Of a stretch of DNA of 64,000 nt, positions 1-12,800 are shown in pieces (position 1 is the first letter of the stretch; each line of letters begins with the position of its first letter). Made by a program: the position numbers and the translations under genes. The stretch comes from Aporrectodea caliginosa. Its lineage: Eukaryota > Annelida > Clitellata > Crassiclitellata > Lumbricidae. The DNA lies in the NCBI GenBank assembly GCA_020284085.1, contig JACEVL010000834.1:186001-250000 (forward strand), given 5' to 3'. A model generated the notes under the pieces. It saw nothing but the letters and a program-made list of their open reading frames with translations, had not been told where the DNA came from and did no database searches.

Positions 1-94
1 CCCCCGAAATCTTAAAGCCCCTCCGAAATTTTGTCCTGGCTACGCCCTTGACCACAAGCCACAGTAGCAGTGATAATTCGTCGAAATTGCTTCC

Positions 95-2460
<2,366 letters not shown>

Positions 2461-2469
2461 TACAGCATA

Positions 2470-2532
2470 GTAAGTGGTTAGCGTGCTGGGCTGTCAATCG
2501 AGAGGTTGGGGTTCAAATCCCCGCCAGGGCAG
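2470..2532 (+). other. tRNA-like sequence (tRNA pseudogene or SINE head)
   Basis: The segment has an A-box-like TTAGCGTGCTGG, an Asp-type anticodon-loop-like CTGTCAA and a good B box (GGTTCAAATCC) in tRNA spacing. The 5' flank does not pair with the 3' CCAGGGC, so no acceptor stem forms. It is therefore a tRNA pseudogene or the promoter head of a SINE, not a working tRNA gene. Confidence 0.5.
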
Positions 2533-2593
2533 AAATTCCCTTAGATATTAATGCTCCATTTGCCTACCAGACAACTCATTTATACGGAGTACC

Positions 2594-2872
2594 CACTGAT
2601 GGGCACTAATATTTAGTTAAACTTTTTCCAACCTTTTAACAAACTTTATCACAAGCATTTTCACAACGAGAGAGGTTAATTGGACTGTAATAATGCAGAG
2701 CGTCAATGATAGCCTAACTTCACTTTCAAACTATGTATTGTGTAAATGAAAAATATTAGTTAAACTTTGGTTTTAGCTAAACTATTTTCTTTCGTTAAAC
2801 TTTTGCCGTAACTAATTTTTTTTAGTTAAACTAAAAGTTTGCAACTTTTTAGTTAACTTTTGCCCATCACTG
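2594..2872. mobile_element. hAT-type MITE with 8-bp target duplication
   Basis: The ends are inverted repeats: CACTGATGGGCA at the left and, read inward, CAGTGATGGGCA at the right, both followed by TTAGTTAA-rich subterminal repeats. Flanks GGAGTACC (2,586-2,593) and GAAGTACC (2,873-2,880) match at 7 of 8 positions, as expected for an aged hAT insertion. The 279 bp carry no coding capacity. Confidence 0.8.
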
Positions 2873-2880
2873 GAAGTACC

Positions 2881-3339
2881 CTACTGTACACTGTTTGTGG
2901 TACGAACAGACTGCGAGGGAGGGACTGACCACCTGCCTTCATATACGGGGTTAAGAAATATGGTAGCTAACACTTCAAACCCAGGATTGCCTCTCGGGTT
3001 GGCTTACCGTAGACTATGAGCGGTTTTTCAGCAGATTTAATAAATTCTGTTCTACTAGCAATTAAATGGCCGCCATATTGACTGACTAATCGAGCCGTGA
3101 CATTATTTGGGTCTCGGTAATCGTCCAATCAGGTCTCAATCTTTAATTGGTCGATAAATGAATATCAATGCCACAATGGTGCCCTTTCCTTGCTGAAAAG
3201 GATTGCGCCCCATCCTTTGAATTATTTGGCTTCATAACCTCGCTCTCGAGAAGTTTCTAAGGATATATGTGAGAATCGATGGAATTTGCAAAATTTGGAC
3301 AGCTCATATTTTTAAATAAGTAACTAAGCATTTACTGAC
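2881..3339. other. no recognisable gene
   Basis: Nothing recognised. The sequence runs up to the 3' side of the isolated protease exon, and no following GDSGG-type exon is visible on the minus strand here. Confidence 0.4.
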
Positions 3340-3476
3340 AATGCAAGGGGCTGCATCGGAATCATGGATGCAGATGTGTCCATCGTTGATGTAACTTTCA
3401 CCCAAAGTTACGGCACAGTCCTCGTTGGTCATAACTGTTGCTTGAGCCTGCTGCAGGATGATCGAGAGACTACCGT
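3340..3476 (-). CDS. isolated trypsin-like serine protease exon
   Basis: A 137-nt open segment on the minus strand is bracketed by a TTTTTTCAG acceptor and a GTCAGT donor. Its translation reads GSLSIILQQA, then a TNEDCA-type stretch, then INDGHICIHDSD. This is the order seen in chymotrypsin-fold proteases just before the catalytic GDSGGP segment. No exon with the catalytic Ser, His or Asp was found nearby, and a degenerate LINE lies immediately upstream. It may be a stray duplicated exon, a relic, or part of a gene whose other exons are elsewhere. The family match is fairly clear; functionality is doubtful. Confidence 0.5.
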
Positions 3477-3539
3477 CTGAAAAAATACGGACAAACGTTA
3501 ACATAGGTACATCCGAAAGTAACTTGAAACTATTTACTT

Positions 3540-4800
3540 AGTAGCCTACTTAGTCCTTCCGGGGACAACGCAGCTTTTCCATTCGTCCTTGTCCAAGGCC
3601 AGTCGTCCCAAGACGTCCACAAACACAGCGATTCGTCTCTGATGGTCTATGGCAAATTCTTCTGTGGCCTTCCCTTTCTCCTTTTCCACTTAGGGATACA
3701 CATCATCACTTGGTTGAATCTTCTATTCTGTATAGACGAACAACATGTTCCTTCGATTGCTATAGTCGTTTTCTTTGTATCCTCTTCTCCCTTTAGCTCA
3801 CGTTTAGTTTAATTGAATATTAAATATCCAATTAAACTATTGGCGTGATAACATTTCTACCTTTGACAGGTTTCAGATCTGCACAGCCACGGACTCAACA
3901 CTATGGCATCATAAAGACGAATCGTTGTTCCTACACATCCTTTCAAGTCTTTCCAATGCAGCATCTGCCTTCTCTGTGCTTATCTTTACCATCTTATCAC
4001 AACTGCCATCCGCTGAGTCATCCACGGACTCAACCTCTCCGTCATCCATCACGATGGTGTCAGTTTCGTTCCGGTGTCCTACCATCATGATTTCTGTTTT
4101 TCTGGTTTGATAGTGCGTCAAAACTTCGCCGCCTCTCCTGTTTTGTGTGTGCCAAATCTTTGATGCACTTCCAAGTAGTGGCCATAAGGGCGATATCGTC
4201 CGGGTAAATCCAGATCTTCAAAGCTGTCGCCTTTCACCCATTTTAGTCCGGTATCACCACACACTGTCACTCTCGTCATCACCCAATCTACGACCAGGAC
4301 AAAATCATCGATGACAAAACACAACCCTGTCTTACTCCTGCTACGATCAGAAACCATTCACCCACCTCTCTCCTTTTCGCACCGCGAATCGACTGCCATT
4401 GTATAAACCCTTGGCATATCAATGATCTTTTATAGAATTCCACAGCTCTTTATTATCCTAGGCACGTAGTGTATCTCTGTGCACACAGTCGAAAGCCTTG
4501 AGTTTTGATATGTCTGAGTGTGGGAATTTGCTCAGGTTTTAAAACTTGCGTGTTCCTGTCTCAGCCTTCTGTCCACAGCTGCCCTACTCATGCGATTCAG
4601 CATCACCTTAACCAACATTTTTACAGGATTCGATAACAGAGTAAATACATCTCAATTGTATGCATTCTCTCAAATCTTTTTTGGAATCGGTATGATAATG
4701 TCATCTCTCCATGCCTCCGGTATTCTTTCTGTTGTCCACGTTGTTATAGAGGATTTGGTTGCAAGTTGCAACTGAGCATCAGATGAATAGTACCCTGACG
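3540..4800 (-). mobile_element. degenerate RTE-type LINE (reverse transcriptase remnant)
   Basis: Minus-strand translation in shifting frames gives, from high to low coordinates, a PIPKK-like segment, VDRRLRQEHA (about 4,540-4,600), a region where the FADD box should be (about 4,190-4,250), then KTEIMMVGHRN and an ERLERMCRNN segment (3,920-4,110). This is the order of the RT and thumb of RTE-like non-LTR elements. Stops and frameshifts are frequent, so it is dead. Plus-strand open frames here are shadows. Confidence 0.75.
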
Positions 4801-5477
4801 TCATTTGACCTTTGACCTGTAACTTTGGGCTGGATTGTCCCTGATATCCGTGGTGCTCCGGAACTTTCCCTCATTTCCGTGGTTAGCTAACTACTCCCCA
4901 ATCTAAGTATATCTATGATCCCTCAGGAGGCTCAGAGATTAAACAAAATAATCCGACGAATGCAAACAATTATTCTGGGATGGAGATGCTAGAACTCGTC
5001 AAGATTCGGTTCAGCAAAGGTGTCTTGGACGGATAGTGAGTAAAGCGTTGGGCTATGATGGCAATCGGAAAAAAGGGACAGGTGGCTTCTCGCGATCGTG
5101 TCACCGGTTATAACTATAGGCCTACGAGAGAGACAGTGCTCCAACTGCGTCATGAAAAGTAGACTACCGGTAGGCCTACTGCTGTGTATTGGACCGACAA
5201 CGGGACAAAGTGCATGGTAGGTTTATGCGAGGGCCTGTGTGGGCTACGTTGTTTTGTGCGCACTTCCTATGATAGGCCTATGCTGCGAACTCGGAGGTCG
5301 ATGTGGGTGGAACTGTTTGTTACCGATTGCGGTTTATCATTTAGCAATATTAAACGAATAAAATAATTATAGATGGTCGAGACGCGACCAGAGTGTCTGT
5401 TACCGTAGGCCCTACGTGGCATCTCATATCACTGATATTATATCAGAGCATATGCCATAGAAACTTATTATTATTGC
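4801..5477. other. no recognisable gene
   Basis: Unique-looking sequence with two TAGGCCTA octamers near 5,119 and 5,173. A 60-codon open frame at 5,184-5,366 shows no family features. Confidence 0.4.
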
Positions 5478-5628
<151 letters not shown>

Positions 5629-5999
5629 TTGAGTTTGTAGCTTCTATAGATATATCGCTCAAGGCTTCAACTGATGGCGCAACAAAACCAAGCCCCAATC
5701 AGGTCAACATAGTCCGGAGGCCTACAAAATTAGCCATACTAAGAAAATTAATTATTTCCAAAATGTTGTCATTGACAATATTATGTTCTAAGTTTTCTTT
5801 TCTAAATCGACGTCATGATCGTTTCGATTAATAATCTAGATTCGCTTAAATCTAACTACTTTCATCAGTTATTTTAAATTCTGTGATCAAGCCCTTTTAT
5901 TCTTACTGGCGCTGTTCCAGACCAGAACTGCGAATACCAGAAAGCTCTTCCAGCTATCACAATTCTTTTGCCACTGCATCATCAGCTAGGCCTAGTGCC

Positions 6000-6355
6000 C
6001 AGAGGTGCAAAAAACCAAACTTTTTTCAAAATGAAAAGTTGGGTTTTTTGGTTTTTTGGTTTTATTTGGTTTTTGGTTATTTGGTTTTTTGTTTTTGAGA
6101 TTTTCCTATTTCGGATCATAAAACTCATAAAAATGGCATAATGCCGTTCAAATTATTCAGAGGCATATAAATGAAATTAACTAGAACAGTAGAACCGTAG
6201 AATGTCATAAAACGAAGTTAACAAGACCATACAACATGCAATTGCCAAGAGAGTTGAAGAGACGAAATTTTGGAATTTTATATTGTTGAAATTTGTAAAA
6301 AACCAAAATTTGCGTTTTTTTGTAAAACCAAAAAACCAAGCCTTTAACAGCCCTG
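6000..6355 (+). mobile_element. hAT-type MITE, family A, copy 1
   Basis: The left end is CAGAGGTGCAAAAAACC and the right end is GCCTTTAACAGCCCTG. They form imperfect inverted repeats (CAGRGSTG core) flanked by an exact 8-bp duplication CTAGTGCC (5,992-5,999 and 6,356-6,363). The interior is rich in GGTTTTTT and AAAACC blocks that would form a long hairpin. No coding capacity. A shorter copy in reverse orientation lies at 9,385-9,472. Confidence 0.88.
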
Positions 6356-7349
6356 CTAGTGCCACGTAGGCCTACCTCTTCGTGAGGACAAGTAGGCTAA
6401 TTAAGCCTACTTCGCAAGAGAAGACATCCTTTCATGCTACCTTTTATAAAATCTAAATTGTTTTAAAGCAGTTTTGTTAACCAATGCATCGTTAGTTATA
6501 GACCTATTTAGTTGTGTAGGCATATGTGTGACTTTACAATTTACTACGTACTCAGTGGCGGTTTTCCAGCTAGCTAGGGGGCTGTAGCCCCCTAGATGGA
6601 AAGTTAGCCCCCCTAGTTTTTCTCAGCCCCCCTATGCACACTTTAGCTCCCCCCAGACTCTGCACTCTGCTCCAGTCAGAGTGCTCAGATAATCAGATCC
6701 AAGCACATGTCTATCTATATACTAATTGCTTCCCTGTTACTACAGAAGGGCTGGGGTGTTCAAGAAGAGACGGAAGAACAGATTACAGCCTGAGCAGCCG
6801 AGATTAGGCCAGCCAAAAGCACTCTATGACCCTGCACGCTAAGGTGACATCAGCTTTAGGAGCAGGGATAGCAGCAGGGCAACAGCAACAGCAACACCAA
6901 GAGGGGGATAGCCAGACAGTGGCAGGCAGAATTAAGGCCTCTGCGTACTATAGTGTATACTGTATGTGTGTGTTAATGACTATTTGTGTATACAGAGCAG
7001 TTTGTACTAGAATACGTTTTGGCACGCACATAGGTCTACACAAATTAATGGATAAATTCATTGTGAGAAGTAAAAAAAAGAAAAGCTGATGAGCTACACG
7101 ATGAACGTTCTGCCGGGGCACGGGGCACGTGATAACCCAATACTTGACATGGTGGGGCATTGCCCCACCAATAAATCCAGAGGAGAATTTCTTAAAATAT
7201 TAAAAACTTCGTCAGAAACAGAGACAAAGAACTTAAATACTATCAGAAATTCCATAATGAAAACCAAGATTTATTTATATCTTCAATGTTTTCAAGTCTT
7301 CAAGACTTCAATATGAAACAAATTTACATGTAAGCAAAAAGCAACCATT

Positions 7350-7910
7350 TCAGACTGAAACTGTTCGCGTTCTCGTCTCTACGCTGGTTAACATCTTCTC
7401 GTCTATTGACAATGGAAATTCCTGCCTCTTACTATGCCTTGACCTCAGTGCAGCCTTCGACACCATAAACCGCCAGCTACTCCTTTCAAGATTCACCAAA
7501 AGGTTCTGTGTCTCCTGGGAATGCCTTAAACTGGTTAGCTTCTTATGTAGATGACCGTATAAGCAGATGCGCATCGGAACCGCTCGATCTTACCCCACTA
7601 GCTGTTTACATTGCTGGAATGCCACATGTAGGGGTCTGTCTTCGGCTAATCACTTTGGAGTCCAATTACAACTGTACCCGGATGATACTCAGCTCCATCT
7701 TGCTCTGTCACACACCGATCAGCCTGGTAAACAGAAACTTTGCATGGCTCTGTTTCAATGGTTTGACCATAAACTCAGATAAATCTGAGGCAATTCTGTT
7801 CGGTTCGCGCCAACGACTTCGTTCTCTTCGTAGTTCAAATTCACTTCCTTCCCTCAAAAGCGGCTCACAACTCACCATTTCCCCTTCGATTTCAAGCACT
7901 TGAATATAAC
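7350..7910 (+). mobile_element. LINE reverse-transcriptase fragment, nested in hAT
   Basis: Translation in shifting frames gives LDLSAAFDTIN (RT motif A), an ADDTQLHLALS-type segment (motif C, with aberrant flanks), and a LNSDKSEAILFGS-type segment. Internal deletions and frameshifts make it a dead CR1/Jockey-group fragment. It sits inside the hAT element, so it inserted later. Confidence 0.7.
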
Positions 7911-7987
7911 TGCATCTTCTCCTAGCGGTTGACGATGATCAGCGTCGTAGATTCACATTTCGGTGTGACCTTGCGCACGTTACAAAT

Positions 7988-7988
<1 letters not shown>

Positions 7989-8072
<84 letters not shown>
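7989..8072. repeat. (AAT)n microsatellite
   Basis: 28 AAT units directly follow the LINE RT fragment, consistent with a retroelement-associated tail. Confidence 0.95.
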
Positions 8073-8758
8073 ATTAATGTAATACCGGAAGCGCTCATGA
8101 TGCGATCAGTTTTCGCGTTCTGATTTTCAGGACCCCATGCATGCCCCACCAATATTTTGGACAAGAGAAAAGCCATGAGCTACACGATGAACTTTCTACG
8201 GCATTGATAACACTATGACAGGTATGTAAAACGAGTACACATGGGATGGAATCATTCATGGGAGAACTTGCCCAGTTTGGCAGCAATATATTTACCCGAA
8301 AATACTGAGGGCGGGGATAGAGTTTCTAACCCGCAAATGGAATTGATGTCCATGCTTTGTAGTGAGGGATACAGTCTTCTCTCCACAATAAATTCAATTT
8401 TAATGTTAACAGTCAAACTGGTGCATTTTTGGACAATTATGAGATACAATGAATATCCATGCCGTCTTCAGCTGCTGTCGACGGGAATCCGTTGGTTGGT
8501 TCATCGTGTGTGCGTGGGCCCGCCACTGGTAACTCTTTCAGCTTACTGTTTTGCTAACTGGTGTAATATATTCGTCGTAATGACATTTAACATCATAATA
8601 TTATAGGCTAGCGCAGAGAGCGTCTCTGAGTATAGATATCTTGAAGTGGCGCTATATAAGACATTATTTTCAGACACTGGATTACACGATGCGGAAATGT
8701 TTTACAATTTCTGATGACTATGCCCTATGCTTTTCCTGATTTAATCACATTTACCAGG

Positions 8759-8889
8759 CTAATATTAACAATTCCTGTACCTCCAGCCAGTTCCGAAAGA
8801 AGCTTTCAACCCTGAAGAGAGTCAAAACTTATCTCAGGTCAAACGTGTCAAAGCAGAGATTCAATCACCTTTGCATGCTTAGTATTTAG
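8759..8889 (+). pseudogene. hAT transposase C-terminal (hATC) remnant
   Basis: Translation gives LILTIPVPPASSERSF and, after a one-base frameshift, STLKRVKTYLRSNVSKQR followed by FNHLCMLSI and a stop. This is the hATC dimerisation domain that closes hAT transposases. It lies on the plus strand within the 6,553-9,330 element, at the expected 3' position. No upstream catalytic core could be assembled. Pseudogene. Confidence 0.85.
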
Positions 8890-9384
8890 AAGGAACTTGG
8901 TCTTTCACTTAGTCTTTCACTTCTTCAAGATACATCAGCAGTTGTTGATAAATTTGCAACCATAAAAAATGGGCACCTTAATTTGTTGCTGAAAATTTAA
9001 AATATCTGGGTATAATCTTGCTAAAACTTTGCAAAGAGGTAGAAGATGTTGCATGAACAATAAAACGGATCAAGTCGATACAAAAATGTACTACACAGAT
9101 GAAGTTTTTTCCATCAGCTTTTCTTTTTTCATACTGACATAATTGTACTTTAGAGATTATTCTGTTTATCAGAACGTCGGCCAGACGATATTAAATTTCA
9201 TTTCAGTAGGTTGCTGAAACGGCCGGTAACCGGGGTCAGCACGCTCAGCAGTATGAACACGTATACATTAATGAGAAGGGGCTAATTACTTTTTAGCCCC
9301 CCCAGTCCAAAAACTCTAGAACCGCCACTGTACGTAATGTTATAATATTATAGTTTATTTTAAAATGTATGTAATCGTTGTATA

Positions 9385-9472
9385 CAGGGCTGTTGAAGGC
9401 TTTTTTGGGTTTTGGTTTTTTGTTTAAAAAAACAAAAAACAACTTGAAAAAAGTTTGGTTTTTGCACCTCTG
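9385..9472 (-). mobile_element. hAT-type MITE, family A, copy 2 (88 bp, reversed)
   Basis: It begins CAGGGCTGTTGAAGGC and ends TTTTTGCACCTCTG, the reverse complement of the ends of the 6,000-6,355 element. Flanks GTTGTATA (9,377-9,384) and TTTGTATA (9,473-9,480) match at 7 of 8 positions. It appears to be an internally deleted copy. Confidence 0.82.
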
Positions 9473-9544
9473 TTTGTATATAAATATAATGTAACGCATG
9501 TGCGCTAGTCAGATGCAAATAAAGTCTACTTACTTACTTACTTC

Positions 9545-9733
9545 TGGTACACTCCTGAATAAGCCCTTCGCGCAGTTCTTCCGGTTGGGGTGTTGTTGAT
9601 TGTGGGCGTGCGTAAGCAGTGAGTGGTGGACTCAGTGGGAAAAGTTTTCATCGTGACCCTGTGAAGTCCAGTACCCTACAATTAAATGCTAATAACAGCA
9701 CAATTTGTAAAAAAGTGAAGTTTAGTTGGTATA
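9545..9733 (+). promoter_or_regulatory. probable promoter/5' UTR of the sorting nexin gene
   Basis: This is the only non-repetitive sequence between the (ACTT)n-tailed retroelement end (about 9,500-9,543) and the start codon. It includes a TTCTTCCGGTTG sequence near 9,577, resembling an ETS-type site common in housekeeping promoters. No TATA box was seen. A transposon-free window here suits a short TATA-less promoter, but this is inferred from position. Confidence 0.35.
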
Positions 9734-9817
9734 ATGGCAGATGCAAGACAACCGCCGTCGCCTGGAATTGACGAAGACAGCGACAAAGAGGATCTTTTTG
9801 CGTCGGCGAAAGTTGAT
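9734..9817 (+). CDS. SNX2: SNX2 exon 1 (residues 1-28)
   Basis: It starts MADARQPPSP and ends AKVD before a GTATGT donor, phase 0. An in-frame stop lies upstream, so this ATG is the likely start. The acidic SDKED segment fits the family's N-terminus. Confidence 0.85.
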
Positions 9818-12800
9818 GTATGTTTTCAGACGGTCATTGCAAGTTAATGAATTTTTAATTAAGTTTAAATTATCGGTTGCATAATATAACAGTGAATATA
9901 CGTAACACTAAACATTTGTAGCAATTCTTAGGAAGTTTGTGAAGTATTTTTCTTAATTCAAAATTTGCTGAAAATTGTTAACCGTTTCGCTAACATTTGC
10001 TGGAACACTAAATTACTGAGATGCTGCTGTGGGTCGTAGAAAACAGAACTATTTCTTGACATTTAAAATTTAAGGCAATCTTATAGAATCGGGGGCTGAA
10101 GGATATACTGCTTAAGTTTACTGGCGTCGTGAGTGTCAGTTAATGTGAGGTTAGGCGTCGTGAGGGTCGGATAGGGTTATGGTTAGTGTCGTCATTACAA
10201 AACTTGGTAGCGTCCGCTCAGCATGCACAAAGATACTGTATAATCCTTCAGCCCCCGATACTATAAGTTTGCCCATTTTAATACTCAGTAAAGTCAGCAT
10301 ATGGTTCATGAATCATAATACTGACTTCATTCTTCTGGTTTGACATATTGTGGCATGTGCCTGCTGAATCACTTTTATGTGACATGTTAGATTACATTTA
10401 TGCATCTGAAGTTACTTGTCCGATTGACTGTTCCTATTCTAGCCATGCATTAACACCACTTGAATTGCAGTTAATATCATTGTTTCCACACGAAAAATTG
10501 CCATACTAAAGTCTAAGCATTTTAATGTGTATATTGACAGACTGCATCAGACAACTATGCCTTAAAGCCGACACCATCTTGTTTTCGGCGGTCCTGGCAA
10601 ACCCGGGCCATGTTCTCCACAGGTTTCTTCCTCCAAAAAAGCTGTTGGCCTATTCCCTTCGTCACATGACCATGTTTTACCAAATAGCTAATCATAATAT
10701 GAAAAAAACTTTTGTAGTTAGAATGCTTTATTCATATTGACTATTGATTGTTTATTGTTTATTATATATGATGTATGTACACCAGAATGCGGATTGCAAC
10801 TGGTTCAATAAAGAATATACTTACTTACTTACTTGCTGCAGTCTTATTTTTACTTTATGCCTTGTCCAGTTTATTATTATTATCATTCTTATTATTTTTT
10901 TTTTGCCCCGAGGTATACATGATCCCTCAGGGACTTAGAAACTATCCTAAGGTGTGCTATCAATCTGGAGTTAGTGGTCCTCGTCCCCGGTGCATTGTGC
11001 GAAAGTGCCTCTGAAGGCTATGGCATTGAATCTCTGAGTGCATATGGACAAACGCTGGAACAGGTGCACGGTCTCCAGAGGGTCGCCTGAAACGGCTGTC
11101 ATTCGGCGCCCCAATTATTATTATTATTAGTTTTCTTTAATTATTATTATTTTATTATTATGATGCATTTATTAAGCGCCGCAATGTATTGACTAAACTT
11201 CAATCGACGCCACTGAGCAATTGTGAGTGAAGGACTTGCTCAAGGTCCCTACACGGCAATCATCTCAGATGACGCTCGAATTGTAAGTCTGCGTTGCAAG
11301 GTGAGCGTTGTAACCAATCATCTGAAGTGTCTTGTGGTTACTTCAACATTGTTAAGTAAAATGATAAACAGGTGTTAGCTTCATATTGTATGAAAATTGT
11401 ACATCCTTATTTAATTTCTTTTGAAATGTTGTTGTGGTGAAATTTTGTAGGTGGATCTTGACGACGAGGTGACTCAGACAACAACAAAAGCAGAACCAGT
11501 GAATGGTGCGAGTTTTATCGTGGATTATTCATTATGTACAGTGCTGTATTTTATTAAATGTTTTAAGTCAGTATAAGAAATTCTCAAATCAATGTTGTTA
11601 TTGAAAAGCTTTGCCGTTACAGGTTACCAACTATGTTGACGTGAAAGAGTTACAGAACATTTTTTGGGACATGAGTAGCTTCTTGAAGAGGCACTATATA
11701 AATGCTCTGAATGAATGAATGAATGAATTTGTTGAAAAATTTATATTACAATTTTATCAAATTAATGTCTTCTGCTGTAGCCATGTAAATAACAACATTT
11801 GGTGTGATGGTGATATGGTAGTGACTTCTATCGCCACTTGTTGAATTTTAGCTTCTGGTGTTTAGTTTTGTGGATGCTCAATTATACTAAATTACTACCA
11901 GCATGAACCTGCTGTTATTGCCAATAGTCATGCCATCTCGTAATAAGTAAACCTAATTAATAATTTGCTGGTCGCATTATTTCTGAGTGTAGACTGACTG
12001 CTGGTGCTGCTAGATATTGCTGATGTGAGTGAGCATGATATGGGTGAAGTGACTAAAATGAATTGGCTCGTTTACTGATTTCAGAGGAGAAGGTTTCACC
12101 GGATTCGGGCTGTGAGTCTGCGATGGCGCGGTCACTCCTTGAAGAGGATGAAGAGAAATCAGTGCCTTCTAGTAATCTTTCAGACGCAAGTGCCTTCTAT
12201 CCAGAACCAACCGGCTCCTCGTCACCAACAAAAGTCACTGCTAAGGAAGAAGAGGCGACTGGAGTTCAGAAGAAAAAGACTGAGCAGAGCCGGTTTCCAA
12301 AAGATGAGGTTACAACATTCATATATATTAACTGCTTGTTTAAAACTTTTGGAGATGCAATGTCACTTAATTAAGTGTGAATCGTGTTATTCATTAATTA
12401 AGTGTGAATCGTGTTTATTCATTAATGTGTAGTCAGACCAAATGCACAACAGCGGAGTTGTTGGGTCAGTTTCAATGGTTACGCTCGATAGTCCGAAGGT
12501 TCGATAGTCCGAAGGTTCGATAGTCTGAAGATTCTGTAGTACGACATTAATCCGACATAAAATCGTTGCATGAATTCAACTTCTACTTACACTGCAATAT
12601 CTTTTCATCATTCCACTTTCATTTAAGCAGGGATTATTTTCATCAATCCAACTTGTATTTAAGCAAGAATTCTGTTAATTAATCCAACTTCTACTCAAGC
12701 AAGAATTATTTTCATCGGTCAAGCTACTACGAATCTTCGGACTATCGAACCTTTGGACTATCGACCTGTTACCAGCTTCAATGCCAGTAAATCTAAGAAA

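Larger units (their letters stand above)
6553..9330 (+). mobile_element. decayed hAT transposon (2.8 kb) with nested insertions
   Basis: Terminal repeats are CAGTGGCGGTT at the left and AACCGCCACTG at the right. Flanks TACGTACT (6,545-6,552) and TACGTAAT (9,331-9,338) agree at 7 of 8 positions. The interior contains a frameshifted hATC dimerisation segment (8,759-8,889), a nested LINE RT fragment (7,350-7,910) and an AAT microsatellite (7,989-8,072). GC-rich hairpins occur at both ends (AGGGGGC and GCCCCCT near 6,580) and around 7,149-7,169. The coding content is too broken to be active, but the ends could still be recognised in trans. Confidence 0.85.

Noticed and set aside
2470..2532. Functional tRNA-Asp gene
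   Set aside because: A and B boxes are present but the acceptor stem does not pair, so a SINE or pseudogene is more likely.
4518..4775. Plus-strand 85-codon hydrophobic open frame
   Set aside because: Antisense to a minus-strand RTE-type reverse transcriptase remnant containing VDRRLRQEHA and PIPKK-like motifs.
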